The translations under genes were made by a program, and so were the position numbers. Shown in pieces: positions 45,483 through 54,917 of a DNA stretch of 64,000 bases. The stretch's first letter is position 1. Every line of letters starts with the position of its first letter. Source of the stretch: Bacteroidales bacterium WCE2008. GTDB lineage: Bacteria; Bacteroidota; Bacteroidia; Bacteroidales; UBA932. The stretch spans positions 243,216 through 307,215 of the forward strand of contig FUZM01000004.1 in NCBI GenBank assembly GCA_900167925.1, written 5' to 3'. The notes beneath the pieces were generated by a model. That model saw only the letters and a list, made by a program, of their open reading frames with translations, did no database searches and was not told the origin of the DNA.

Positions 45483-46502
45483 TTACTTTGAAGATACCGG
45501 ATAGGAGCTGACAACGCCGAGCTGATAGACTGGAATCCTCGTCTGGAGGATCACATTGACACCATCGGAGAGCTTGGCGAAGCAGATGGCAGGCACACGA
45601 TAGTACATCTGAGAGCCCTTTCCGGAAGCGGATGCGGCAGGAGCGGCGACTTTCTGAGGGACAAGCTCGAGCACGTAAGGCTTGCCGGACATATTGTCGG
45701 CGGCAACGAGGCCGTCCTTATCCGAAATCCTGAATGCGATATACATCTGCTTCTGGTTAGAAGCAGACGGAACGATATCATAACTCATCTTCTGGGTACG
45801 GAGCTCGCTATAGCCATAGAAAAGAGTCATATACTCCTTCTCCAGGCGAGAAAGTTCCTCTATGGCCGATGCCATGGCTTCTCCGCTGTAGGTAGCGTCA
45901 GTATCGCCGGTAATGATATCGATACGCTTGCGGCGAAGTCTGAAGATCATGTCGGCTGCTTCCTTGGCACGGGTCTCGAGAGATTTCTCGACGACCATCT
46001 GCTGCTGTACGGCAACCTTGCTGTAAGCAGACTCCCCTTTCACATTACGGTAAAGGGTAGCCGATTCGGAAGTAAGATTGGACTCGACGCCCTTGTCCGA
46101 GAAATCTCCGCGGGAAGGAGCAGCGAAACGCCACTGCACGTCCTTGCCGGAAATGCCGTCACCGGAAGCTATAAGGCCCTGGGCGGTAAGGCTCAGGAAT
46201 GCCGGCATGGACTTGCCCGGATTGACAGTATAGCGGGCAGACTGGTCAGCCTCGACAAAAGGGGTAAGCTTGACGGAAGTGACCTGACAGCTCACTTCGT
46301 CTTCATTTCTGGCTTCACTTCCGAGATACTTGGAAGCATATCTTGCATATGGTCCTGCGTAAAAGATCTCCTGGACAGCCTCAACCTCGACAGTAACTAC
46401 AGTCTGCGGAAGAGCATAGGTCAGAGTCCCTTCGGGATCCTGGGCCATCAGACAGGTTGCGGCAACGGTGAAAGCCGATACGGCAGCGATCAATCTTTTC
46501 AT
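45483..46502 (-). CDS. DUF4831-family secreted protein
   Basis: 339 residues from the ATG at 46502, 2 bases after the stop of the acyltransferase gene; a longer start 12 bases upstream would overlap that gene. Signal peptide (MKRLIAAVSAFTVAATCLMAQ). Then a beta-rich body with LTYALPQTVVTVEVEA, a repeated FRLRRKR-type helix (about 200-210) and GYSELRTQKMSYDIVPS. The pattern fits DUF4831, a Bacteroidota family of unknown role. Cotranscribed with the lipid A acyltransferase. Confidence 0.8.
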   Translation of the reverse strand: MKRLIAAVSAFTVAATCLMAQDPEGTLTYALPQTVVTVEVEAVQEIFYAGPYARYASKYLGSEARNEDEVSCQVTSVKLTPFVEADQSARYTVNPGKSMPAFLSLTAQGLIASGDGISGKDVQWRFAAPSRGDFSDKGVESNLTSESATLYRNVKGESAYSKVAVQQQMVVEKSLETRAKEAADMIFRLRRKRIDIITGDTDATYSGEAMASAIEELSRLEKEYMTLFYGYSELRTQKMSYDIVPSASNQKQMYIAFRISDKDGLVAADNMSGKPYVLELVPQKVAAPAASASGKGSQMYYRVPAICFAKLSDGVNVILQTRIPVYQLGVVSSYPVSSK

Positions 46503-46504
46503 AA

Positions 46505-47419
46505 TTATTTCCATCTTTTATGACTCCAGAGATAGTTGGCCGGACAGTTCCGGATATCCTGCTCCAGAATCGCATAATACTTAATCATAATCTCCTCCGG
46601 AGTCATCTGCGAAGCGTCGTCGCATATCTTGATCAGCGGAGTCTCATATTTTCCTTTCTCAATCCTCGTGCAGCCGAAATAATATACGGCCATACCGAAC
46701 TTGTGGGCCAGGTTGGCGCCGCCGGCCATGACATAAGTCTTCTGGTTCATGAACGAAGGCACTTCGTGGCGCGCAGCCCCTTTATAAGGGAACTGGTCGG
46801 TCGGGAACACATAGACGACATGGTCATTCTTATGCTCTATGGCATAGCGGATCACGTTGTGGCTCTCGGTATAGCCGCCGAAATGGTCAGTCTCGGCAGC
46901 GCACCTGTTGACCATGCAGAATTCATTCCAGAACGAACTGCGCACATGCTTATAGACGACGCAGACTTCCTTCTCGGTAAATGGAATCTGGTCCATCCTG
47001 CGTCCGAAATACTGGAAGAAACCGCCCAGCAGCTCCCAATTGCCGAAGTGGGACGACAAGACCATCACGCTCGGCCTCTCCCTATACGACTTGAAGAAAG
47101 GTTCCGGATCCGGGATCGTACATATCTTGCTGTCCACAAGTCTCTCGACCCTTCCCCTGCTGCCTCCGAACCACATTGCCTCGGCGAAAATCTCCCCGAT
47201 ATGGTTATAATACTCCTTGGCGATTCCGCGCAGCTCCCCGTATTTCATCTCCGGGAAACTTCTGGCGAGATTGGTCATCACTACGTCCCGTCTGTAATGG
47301 ATTATGTCACGGGCAATAAAGGTGAAAAGCCGGCCCCAGAAATAATGGAACTTCAGTGGCAATCTCTGGATCGGCAGATATAGTGCAAGAAAAATTCTGG
47401 AAAAACTTATCTTCTTCAT
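46505..47419 (-). CDS. Lipid A late acyltransferase (LpxL/HtrB family)
   Basis: 304 residues, inner-membrane-bound. Adds secondary acyl chains to lipid A. The HTH-like catalytic block is SSHFGNWELLGG (His-x4-Glu), with an N-terminal membrane segment (about 8-25), ARDIIHYRRDVVMTNL-type LPLAT region and the YLWSHKRWK end. Family length and motifs agree. A -7 element (CAAATATA on the plus strand, 47426-47433) stands just upstream, divergent from the POT gene promoter (47476-47483). Confidence 0.92.
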   Translation of the reverse strand: MKKISFSRIFLALYLPIQRLPLKFHYFWGRLFTFIARDIIHYRRDVVMTNLARSFPEMKYGELRGIAKEYYNHIGEIFAEAMWFGGSRGRVERLVDSKICTIPDPEPFFKSYRERPSVMVLSSHFGNWELLGGFFQYFGRRMDQIPFTEKEVCVVYKHVRSSFWNEFCMVNRCAAETDHFGGYTESHNVIRYAIEHKNDHVVYVFPTDQFPYKGAARHEVPSFMNQKTYVMAGGANLAHKFGMAVYYFGCTRIEKGKYETPLIKICDDASQMTPEEIMIKYYAILEQDIRNCPANYLWSHKRWK

Positions 47420-47517
47420 ATTTCACAAATATAACCAAAATTAGCGCATTTAATGCCTTTTTACCCAATAATTGTTATATTTGTAATCAGTACGATAACT
47501 AAATTCAACAAGATATT

Positions 47518-49080
47518 ATGTTCAAAGGACATCCTAAAGGATTACTGGCAGCCGCCCTCAGCAACATGGGTGAGAGGTTCGGCTATTACATCATGAATGC
47601 AGTCCTGCTGCTCTTCCTCTGTTCCAAATTCGGTCTGTCCGACACGACCGGAGGAATCATCTATTCAGTATTTTATGCCGGCATCTACGTGCTCAGCCTC
47701 GTGGGCGGTATAATCGCTGACAGGACCTCGAACTACAAGGGCACCATACAGAGCGGTCTCATCGTAATGGCCCTGGGCTATGTAGCCCTCTCGATACCTG
47801 TGCTGGCCACTCCTTCCAACAACACCTGGCTGCTCGTGATGACGTGCATTGCCCTGTTCTTCATAGCATTCGGTAACGGACTGTTCAAGGGCAACCTGCA
47901 GGCTATCGTCGGCCAGATGTACGACAACCTCGAGGCTGAAGCCGCAAAAGAAGGAAAAGAAGCCCTCGCCGCCGCAAAAGACAAGAGAGACTCCGGTTTC
48001 CAGATATTCTACGTATTCATCAACATCGGAGGTCTTGTAGCTCCTTTCGTGGCTCCTCTTCTCCGCCAGTGGTGGCTCGGAGTACACAATCTCTCCTACA
48101 ACGCCCAGCTTCCGAGACTCTGCCACGAGTTCATCAACAACGGCACGGTATCAGACAACCTGATCGCCGAAGCCCAGAACGCAGGCGCGGCCCTCGATCC
48201 GGCCAACCTCGAAGCAATCGGAGGCTTCTGCTCTGACTACCTCAACTACTTCAATACAGGTATCCACTATTCCTTCATCGCATCCGTGGCTGCCATGATG
48301 ATTTCTCTCGCTATCTTCCTGGCTACCAAGAAGATTTTCCCTAATCCGGGAAAGAAGGAAGCCGCTGCAGCAGTCAGCTACACCGAAGAAGAGAAGCTTG
48401 CCATGGCAAAGGAGATCAAGCAGCGCATGTATGCTCTCTTCGCAGTGCTCGGAATCGTGATCTTCTTCTGGTTCTCGTTCCACCAGAACGGCCAGTCGCT
48501 TTCACTCTTCGCCCGCGACTTCGTGAATACAAGCACCATTGCGCCTGAGATATGGCAGGCAGTTAATCCGTTCTTCGTGATCGTGCTGACCCCTGTGATC
48601 ATGTGGTTCTTCGGCTTCCTCGGGAAGAGAGGCAAACAGATATCCACCCCAAGGAAGATTGCCTACGGAATGGGAATCGCAGCACTTGCGTACCTCTTCC
48701 TTTCAGTATACTCATTCTCTCAGGGCTACCCTTCAGCCAATGAATTCCTCGGACTCAGTTCTTCTGAGCAGGCAGCCGTCAAGGCAGGGCCATGGGTACT
48801 CATAGTCACCTACTTCTTCCTTACAGTCGCAGAGCTGTTTATCTCCCCTCTCGGACTGAGCTTTGTCTCCAAGGTTGCCCCTAAGCACCTCCAGGGACTC
48901 TGCCAGGGACTGTGGCTCGGTGCTACGGCAGTAGGTAACCTCTTCCTCTTCCTCGGACCTAAGATGTACAACGTGATGCCGCTCGGATACTGCTGGGGCG
49001 TATTCCTCGCTCTCTGCGTGATCTCGATGAGCGTCATGTTCGGAATGGTCAAGTGGCTTGAAAGAGTAACTTCTGATTAA
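47518..49080 (+). CDS. POT/PTR family proton-coupled peptide transporter
   Basis: 520 residues, about 12-14 membrane segments. The N-terminal GERFGYYIMNAVLLLFL carries the ExxER-like motif of POT transporters, with GGIIADRTSNYKGTI after segment 3 and FYVFINIGGLVAPFVAPLL matching the PTR signature. Imports di- and tripeptides with protons. A TATATTTG -7 box at 47476-47483 leaves a 34-base leader. Its stop overlaps the next start by one base. Confidence 0.94.
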   Translation: MFKGHPKGLLAAALSNMGERFGYYIMNAVLLLFLCSKFGLSDTTGGIIYSVFYAGIYVLSLVGGIIADRTSNYKGTIQSGLIVMALGYVALSIPVLATPSNNTWLLVMTCIALFFIAFGNGLFKGNLQAIVGQMYDNLEAEAAKEGKEALAAAKDKRDSGFQIFYVFINIGGLVAPFVAPLLRQWWLGVHNLSYNAQLPRLCHEFINNGTVSDNLIAEAQNAGAALDPANLEAIGGFCSDYLNYFNTGIHYSFIASVAAMMISLAIFLATKKIFPNPGKKEAAAAVSYTEEEKLAMAKEIKQRMYALFAVLGIVIFFWFSFHQNGQSLSLFARDFVNTSTIAPEIWQAVNPFFVIVLTPVIMWFFGFLGKRGKQISTPRKIAYGMGIAALAYLFLSVYSFSQGYPSANEFLGLSSSEQAAVKAGPWVLIVTYFFLTVAELFISPLGLSFVSKVAPKHLQGLCQGLWLGATAVGNLFLFLGPKMYNVMPLGYCWGVFLALCVISMSVMFGMVKWLERVTSD

Positions 49081-49802
49081 TGGACATACAACAACTGATA
49101 CGCTGGGCCGACAAATACAACGACCCGGTGTATTTCCATGAAGACCCTATCGCCTTCCCGACAAGATTCGCGGAAATGCTCCGCAGCGGGAAGGCAAACA
49201 TAAAAGATGTCGAAATAGCCGCGATCTTCGCGGCGCATTTCGCATGGGGCCGAAGGGCCATGATAGTGCGCGACTGCGGCCGCCTCTTCGACGAGATGGA
49301 CTGGAGACCGTATGATTACGTAATGTCCGGCAAGTACAGGAATACCGGAGAAAGCATCCACAGGACAGTCAAGTGGTGCGAAGTCGCGGCCATATGTGCC
49401 CGGCTCCGGGAATTCTACCTCGGCGGCGACAGCCTCGAATCCCTCGGAGTGGACGGCATACGCACAGGGATCTTCGGCCAGAAAGAAGACGCAAAAGCCC
49501 CTAACAAGAAAATCAATATGATGCGGCGCTGGATGGTACGGGACGACGGTAAAGTCGATCTCGGACTATGGAAAGCCACGGACCCGGCCGACCTGCTGAT
49601 TCCTCTCGATGTGCATGTCTATGAAGTCGCATCGATATTAGGACTGACGCAGAGGAAGCAGAAAGACCTCGCGACGGTAAAGGAAATAACCGGAGCCTTT
49701 GCTGAGATTTTTCCCGGAGACCCGTGCAAAGGCGACTTTGCGCTCTTCGGTTACGGAGTGACGCACCCTAAAGAAACTAAAATGAAAAACAGAAATGCCT
49801 AA
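49080..49802 (+). CDS. TIGR02757 / DUF2400 family protein
   Basis: 240 residues. IPLDVHVYEVASILGLTQRKQKD and the FALFGYGVTHP end are the recognisable family blocks; HFAWGRRAMIVRD lies in the first third. The fold resembles helix-hairpin-helix DNA glycosylases but no function is established. It begins on the last base of the POT stop and overlaps the next gene by 8 bases. Confidence 0.85.
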   Translation: MDIQQLIRWADKYNDPVYFHEDPIAFPTRFAEMLRSGKANIKDVEIAAIFAAHFAWGRRAMIVRDCGRLFDEMDWRPYDYVMSGKYRNTGESIHRTVKWCEVAAICARLREFYLGGDSLESLGVDGIRTGIFGQKEDAKAPNKKINMMRRWMVRDDGKVDLGLWKATDPADLLIPLDVHVYEVASILGLTQRKQKDLATVKEITGAFAEIFPGDPCKGDFALFGYGVTHPKETKMKNRNA

Positions 49803-50394
49803 CATCTATATCATATCCGGCTGCAACGGCTCCGGCAAGACGACGGCTTCCTACGCCATGCTTCCCGAGATGCTGAAATGCTCGCAGTTCGTCAACTCCG
49901 ATGAATTCGCGAAAGGCCTTTCCCCGTTCAACCCGGACATGGCCAGCGTCCAGGCCAGTCGCTATATGCTTCTGAAGATACGATATCTGCTGGACCGCAA
50001 GGCCGACTTCGCAATCGAGACGACACTCGCCACCCGAAGCCTTCTCAAGATGGTCCAGAAAGCCCAGGAAGCCGGATATAACGTGACTGTACTGTTCTTC
50101 TGGCTCAACTCCCAGGAGCTGGCTATCGAAAGGGTAAAGGCCAGAGTCCTCGCAGGAGGACACAATATTCCCGAAGACGTGATCCGTCGCCGGTACATCG
50201 CCGGACTGAGATATTTCTTCGAAGACTATATGCCGATCGTGGACAGGTGGATACTGGCAGACAATTCCAAGATCCCGTTCAAGATCATCGCCCAGGGCTG
50301 GAGAAACAACATGGTGGTAAAAGACAACCTCAAATTCGAGGCTATCCGCGCCCAGGCGAAACACTATAAAGAACTCGCAAACAAGAATGATTGA
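49795..50394 (+). CDS. Zeta-toxin-family P-loop kinase, no visible antitoxin
   Basis: 199 residues. Walker A GCNGSGKTT at about residues 9-17, FVNSDEFAKGLSPF with the conserved Asp/Glu of zeta toxins (substrate side), FAIETTLATRSLL and the Arg-rich DVIRRRYIAGLRYF late block. Zeta toxins phosphorylate UDP-N-acetylglucosamine, but this solo form is widespread as a plain kinase of unknown substrate. No epsilon-type antitoxin is upstream or downstream; it is coupled to the TIGR02757 and tldD genes by 8-base overlaps, which argues for housekeeping use. Confidence 0.85.
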   Translation: MPNIYIISGCNGSGKTTASYAMLPEMLKCSQFVNSDEFAKGLSPFNPDMASVQASRYMLLKIRYLLDRKADFAIETTLATRSLLKMVQKAQEAGYNVTVLFFWLNSQELAIERVKARVLAGGHNIPEDVIRRRYIAGLRYFFEDYMPIVDRWILADNSKIPFKIIAQGWRNNMVVKDNLKFEAIRAQAKHYKELANKND

Positions 50395-51841
50395 GACCAA
50401 AAAATATTATCTGGATACTTTCGGAGTGACTGAAGGCCAGCTGCAGACTCTTGTGGAAACTGCAATGGCCACGGGAGGAAGCTACGCCGACCTCTTCTTC
50501 GAGAATACCTCCTACAGCGACCTGATGCTGAGGGATGGAGAGGTGACTTCCGGAGGTTTCCACATCGACTATGGCGTCGGAATCCGCGTCCTCAAAGGAG
50601 AACGCACCGGCTACGCCTACTCCGAGAGCACCGGAATGGCTGCGATGCTTTCGGCCGCCAGAGCCGCCTCTGCGATCTCGCGGGGTGACCGTCCGGCAGA
50701 CGGCAGCATCGCAGACAGCAAAGGCTATGTCCCGAGACTCTACCGCGGAGCGCCCAACCCTGCCGCCGACCGTTATCCTATGGGAAAAGACTGGAGGATC
50801 GCCGAAGCGGCGCAGTTCATCCCGGTACTGAACCGGCTCAAGGACATGATCCAGCAGCGCGACCCCAGAATCATAAAGATCATAGCAGTACTGCAGAACC
50901 AGGTCTCCGACATCATGATGTACAACATCTACGGAGAATTGAAATATGAAACCCGCCCTATGGGCACCCTTGCCGTCTCAGTCATCTTCAGCGACGGCAA
51001 GACAACCCAGAGCAGCCACGTCAGCCGCAGCTACCGCATGGGAGCCGAGATGCTGACCGACGAGGTCCTGAACGAGCTGGCCGACAAAGCCGTCCGCAAT
51101 ATGGACGACCGCTTTGCAGCCCGCCGTCCGAAAGGAGGCAGAATGCCCGTCGTCATGGGGGCCGGAGCCTCCGGGATCCTGCTTCACGAGGCCATGGGCC
51201 ATGCATTCGAGGCTGACTTCATCCGAAAGAAACAGTCTGTCTTCAGCGGCAAGCTGGGCAAGAAGATCTGCGACGAGAGCATCAGCATCGTCGACGACGG
51301 CACTATCCGCGGCAACCGGGGATCCCTCAACTTCGATGACGAAGGAGTTCCGGCCCAGAGGACATACATGGTCGAGAACGGAGTCCTGACATCATTCCTT
51401 CACGACCGCGTCAGCGCCCGTCACTTCAAGGTCGCTCCGACCGGCAACGGCCGCAGGGAATCCTTCCGTTTCGCCCCTATCCCGAGGATGAGGGCGACCT
51501 ACATGGAAAGCGGGAACTCCAGGCCTGAGGACATCATCGCGTCCGTCAGGAAAGGCATCTACGTCGATGAATTCTCAAACGGTCAGGTCAAGATCGGAGA
51601 AGGCGATTTCACCTTCTTCGTCAAGAGCGGCTATCTTATCGAGAACGGCCGCCTGACCATGCCTGTCAAGGACATAAACGTAATCGGCAACGGTCCGAAG
51701 GCCCTCGCCGACATAGTGGCCGTCGGGAACGACGCTCTCGTTGACGAGAGCGCATGGACCTGCGGCAAAGACCAGAGCGCACCTGTATCATGTGGCATCC
51801 CGACCGTCCTTATCAACAATCTTACCGTAGGAGGAGAATAG
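50387..51841 (+). CDS. tldD: Metalloprotease TldD
   Basis: 484 residues. Zinc site HEAMGH at residues 267-272 (HExxxH). Works as a heterodimer with TldE to cut unfolded or modified peptides; in enterobacteria it matures microcin B17 and degrades CcdA. Further blocks: GILLHEAMGHAFEAD, GVPAQRTYMVENGVL, and the C-terminal metal Cys region (SCGIPTV). tldE follows after one base, the expected pairing. Confidence 0.96.
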   Translation: MIETKKYYLDTFGVTEGQLQTLVETAMATGGSYADLFFENTSYSDLMLRDGEVTSGGFHIDYGVGIRVLKGERTGYAYSESTGMAAMLSAARAASAISRGDRPADGSIADSKGYVPRLYRGAPNPAADRYPMGKDWRIAEAAQFIPVLNRLKDMIQQRDPRIIKIIAVLQNQVSDIMMYNIYGELKYETRPMGTLAVSVIFSDGKTTQSSHVSRSYRMGAEMLTDEVLNELADKAVRNMDDRFAARRPKGGRMPVVMGAGASGILLHEAMGHAFEADFIRKKQSVFSGKLGKKICDESISIVDDGTIRGNRGSLNFDDEGVPAQRTYMVENGVLTSFLHDRVSARHFKVAPTGNGRRESFRFAPIPRMRATYMESGNSRPEDIIASVRKGIYVDEFSNGQVKIGEGDFTFFVKSGYLIENGRLTMPVKDINVIGNGPKALADIVAVGNDALVDESAWTCGKDQSAPVSCGIPTVLINNLTVGGE

Positions 51842-51842
51842 A

Positions 51843-53201
51843 ATGACAGAAGGAAGACTTACAACAGAAGAGATGCAGACAGTCGACAGAGCGCTGTCAT
51901 TCGCTGCGGCAAACGGTGCTGACAAATGCCGTATAACGCTTACCAAGTCCCTCATGGACATGACCGGCACCCTCAACGGCAAAGTCGACAAGGTAACCCA
52001 CTGCCTCGACAGGGCCGTCACGATCGCAGTCTTCGCAGACGGCAGGTTCGGCACATTCTCCACCAACAGCCTCGACGCCAAAGCCCTCGAAAAGTTCATC
52101 CTCAAGGCCATCGGGACAGTCAGGATGCTGGCTGAAGACAGATTCCGCGACCTCCCGTCCCGGGAAAGAGTGGCGCACCCGGACCTGAGCGGAGAGAATC
52201 TCGGGCTCTGCGACCTGGCTACATACGAAGCCATGACCCCTGCTAAACGCAGGAAGCTCGCTCTCGGCAAGTCCAGATATCTGAAATGGCCGAAGAATAA
52301 GAATTATACTATAATATCCGAAGAAGGAGAATACTCCGACTCGATATCAGACATATATATCATCGACACAAACGGCACACGCTGCCGACAGACCGAGACA
52401 TCATTCGAATATGGAGTCGAGGTCACGATCGCCGACAGTAAAGGCAACCGTTTCAGCGCAAACACCTGGGACGCTAATCCTCACCTTGCGCTTCTTAAGA
52501 AAGGCAGCCCGGACGAAGCCCTCCAGATGGCCGTAGCCAAGATAGGCTCGAGGGCATGCAAGAGCGGACAATACCCTATGGTACTCTCCAATATCTGCTC
52601 TTCAAGGCTTCTTACGCCTATACTTACAGCTCTCGGAGGATATGCGATCCAGCAGAAGAACTCCTTCATGGTGGACACGCTCGGAAAGAAGGTTTTCCCG
52701 GACAATCTCACAATAATCGACAGGCCTCACATGGAAGGCTGCTCCGGAGCCAGACTTTTCGACTCCGAAGGAGTGGCTACGGTCGAAGAGCCGGTGATCG
52801 AAAACGGCGTGGTCAGGAAATATTTCGTAAACACATATATATCCCGCAAGACCGGAATGAAGGCCACAGTCGACGATATATCAAAGGCTTGCGTAGTGCC
52901 TACGGCCGGAAAACCTGACGAAGTGACAGAGAGATTCGATGGCACGTGGATTGAAGTGAACGGCTTCAACGGAGGAAACTGCAACTCGGTTACAGGAGAC
53001 TTCTCCTACGGAGTAGAAGGATTCATGGCCAGACGCTCGGCAAGCGGGAAGGTTTCCAGGAAACCGGTAAAGGAGATGCTCATAACCGGCAACCTCCGGG
53101 AACTTTGGAATAATCTTGAGGCTGCATGCGACGATGCATTGCTCAAGAATACGCACCAGGTCGGCACCCTGATATTCAGGAACGTCGATTTCAGCGGCTA
53201 G
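51843..53201 (+). CDS. tldE: TldE/PmbA, partner of TldD
   Basis: 452 residues, the non-catalytic-subunit homologue that lacks a HExxxH motif. Seen: GTLNGKVDKVTHCLDRAVTIAVFADGRFGTFSTN near the start, SSRLLTPILTALGG, and NGGNCNSVTGDFSYGVEGF close to the end, the conserved block of the family. Begins one base after the tldD stop. Confidence 0.95.
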   Translation: MTEGRLTTEEMQTVDRALSFAAANGADKCRITLTKSLMDMTGTLNGKVDKVTHCLDRAVTIAVFADGRFGTFSTNSLDAKALEKFILKAIGTVRMLAEDRFRDLPSRERVAHPDLSGENLGLCDLATYEAMTPAKRRKLALGKSRYLKWPKNKNYTIISEEGEYSDSISDIYIIDTNGTRCRQTETSFEYGVEVTIADSKGNRFSANTWDANPHLALLKKGSPDEALQMAVAKIGSRACKSGQYPMVLSNICSSRLLTPILTALGGYAIQQKNSFMVDTLGKKVFPDNLTIIDRPHMEGCSGARLFDSEGVATVEEPVIENGVVRKYFVNTYISRKTGMKATVDDISKACVVPTAGKPDEVTERFDGTWIEVNGFNGGNCNSVTGDFSYGVEGFMARRSASGKVSRKPVKEMLITGNLRELWNNLEAACDDALLKNTHQVGTLIFRNVDFSG

Positions 53202-53222
53202 AAAATATTTAAAGAAGATATA

Positions 53223-53849
53223 ATGAAGATTGGAAAGAATGCAGTAGTAGAGGTCAGCTATGACCTCGAAGTGGAAGGACAGCTTGTAGACAGAGCTACC
53301 AGGGAGCACCCTCTGGACTATATCCAGGGCACGAATATGCTTATCCCTAAGTTTGAGGCAGAAGTTGAAGGCCTCGAGCCGGGAGAGGAATTCTCCTTTA
53401 CGGTAACTCCCGAGGAGGGTTATGGAGAATATGACCTTGCTAAGGTGAAGGAACTCCCTAAGGACGCCTTCAAGATCGACGGCAAGGTACGCGAGGACCT
53501 GCTCACGATAGGGCGTCAGATTCCCATGTACAACAGCACGGGGCATGTGGAGGTAGGAACGGTAATCGCTGTCACGGAAGATAAGGTCACCATGGACTTC
53601 AACCATATAATGGCAGGAAAGACTCTGCTTTTCAAGGGAACCGTAGTCTCTGTGCGCGAAGCTACGGAGAAGGAGCTCAAGGAGGGTCTCCACGGCGAAT
53701 ATCTTCCAAAGGAAGGCTGCTGCCACGGGAAAGGTCACTGCCACAAGCATGACCACGAAGAAGGCCACGAATGTCATTGCAACGAAGACGGACACGAGTG
53801 CCATTGCAACGAAGAAGGCCACGAGTGCCATTGTCACGATAAGGAATAG
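53223..53849 (+). CDS. SlyD-like FKBP peptidyl-prolyl isomerase with His/Cys-rich tail
   Basis: 208 residues. FKBP domain with an IF (insert-in-flap) chaperone loop: VEVSYDLEVEGQLVDRA, PLDYIQGTNMLIPKFEAEVEGLEPGEEFSFTV, DFNHIMAGKTLLFKGTV. The C-terminal tail (about 162-208) holds three near-identical 9-residue repeats of the GHECHCNE type plus earlier HCHKHDH, a metal-binding tail as in E. coli SlyD, likely for nickel or zinc. The gene overlaps nothing upstream (21-base gap) and touches the GT2 ATG directly. Confidence 0.92.
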   Translation: MKIGKNAVVEVSYDLEVEGQLVDRATREHPLDYIQGTNMLIPKFEAEVEGLEPGEEFSFTVTPEEGYGEYDLAKVKELPKDAFKIDGKVREDLLTIGRQIPMYNSTGHVEVGTVIAVTEDKVTMDFNHIMAGKTLLFKGTVVSVREATEKELKEGLHGEYLPKEGCCHGKGHCHKHDHEEGHECHCNEDGHECHCNEEGHECHCHDKE

Positions 53850-54917
53850 ATGAAAACGGCGGTTGTCATACTGAACTGGAATACAAAGGAATTTCTGGAG
53901 AAGTTCCTTCCTGGAGTATTGGAATCCGCCGGAAAGGATGCCGAAGTGATAGTCGCAGACAGCGGCTCCACTGACGGCTCCATGGAAATGATGAAAGAGA
54001 AATTCCCGGAGGTCAGGAGAATTGAGCTCGGGGAGAATCTCGGATTCACGGGAGGCTACAACAAAGCCCTGTCGGAGCTGGATGGTTTCGAGTATTTCAT
54101 TCTGTTGAACTCCGACATCGAAGTGCCTAAGCGCTGGCTCGAACCGCTGGTGGAATGGATGGAAGCCAACCCTGACTGCGGAGCCTGCGCCCCGAAGCTG
54201 CTGTCCTGGTACAAGCGGGACCACTTCGAGTACGCCGGTGCCGCCGGAGGCATGATCGACAGGCTGGGCTATCCGTTCTGCAGAGGCAGGGTCATGAAGA
54301 TGGTCGAGCTGGATTACGGCCAGTACAACGATCCGAAGGACGTTTTCTGGGCCAGCGGCGCCTGTCTCATGGTCCGTAGCAAGCTGTTCCGGGAGCTTGG
54401 AGGACTGGACGCAAGATTCTTCGCCCATATGGAGGAGATCGATTTCTGCTGGAGACTCCAGCTGCTGGGATACCGCATATGCATAGTCCCGGGCTCGGAG
54501 GTCTACCATCTCGGCGGAGGAACTCTCCCGGCGAACTCGCCGCAGAAGATTCTGCTGAACTTCAGGAACAACCTGCTGATGCTGGAGAATAATCTCGCGA
54601 AAACTTATGGACTCCGCAACGGAGACGCCGGCAAGGCATGCAGGGCCGCCCGCATGACCATAGCCAAGCGTATGATTCTCGACGGGATGTCAGCTTTAGT
54701 CTATGTCCTCAGCGGAAAGATTTCATGGTTTCGGGCCGTCATCCAGGCGCATCGGGAGTACCGGCGCTCGAGGATAAAGACTACGCCGGAGGAAGTCGGA
54801 CGCTATCTGCAGGAATGGTTCGGAAAGGCCCGGGTCAACGGAATGTATGACGGCCACATAGTGTTCCAGGCGTTGATTAAAGGAAACAAGGTATTTGAAA
54901 ATCTACATAGATTATGA
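53850..54917 (+). CDS. GT2 family glycosyltransferase
   Basis: 355 residues. N-terminal nucleotide-sugar fold: VVILNWNTKEFLEKFLPGVL, VIVADSGSTDGS, LGENLGFTGGYNKAL, FILLNSDIEVP (the DxD-like metal site). HMEEIDFCWR is the ED-type acceptor/catalytic block of rhamnosyl-transferase-like GT2 enzymes, followed by a hydrophobic C-terminal stretch (about 270-300). Such enzymes often transfer rhamnose, and the window carries the dTDP-rhamnose operon, so rhamnose is a plausible donor; that is inference. Starts on the base after the SlyD-like stop. Confidence 0.9.
   Translation: MKTAVVILNWNTKEFLEKFLPGVLESAGKDAEVIVADSGSTDGSMEMMKEKFPEVRRIELGENLGFTGGYNKALSELDGFEYFILLNSDIEVPKRWLEPLVEWMEANPDCGACAPKLLSWYKRDHFEYAGAAGGMIDRLGYPFCRGRVMKMVELDYGQYNDPKDVFWASGACLMVRSKLFRELGGLDARFFAHMEEIDFCWRLQLLGYRICIVPGSEVYHLGGGTLPANSPQKILLNFRNNLLMLENNLAKTYGLRNGDAGKACRAARMTIAKRMILDGMSALVYVLSGKISWFRAVIQAHREYRRSRIKTTPEEVGRYLQEWFGKARVNGMYDGHIVFQALIKGNKVFENLHRL

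Noticed and set aside
49795-50394. Classical zeta/epsilon toxin-antitoxin pair
   Set aside because: No epsilon-like frame is adjacent; neighbours are overlapping housekeeping genes.
52881-54509. 542-residue minus-strand open frame opposite tldE, the SlyD-like gene and the GT2 gene
   Set aside because: Three clear plus-strand genes explain the stretch. Long antisense frames are common here because of the codon bias.
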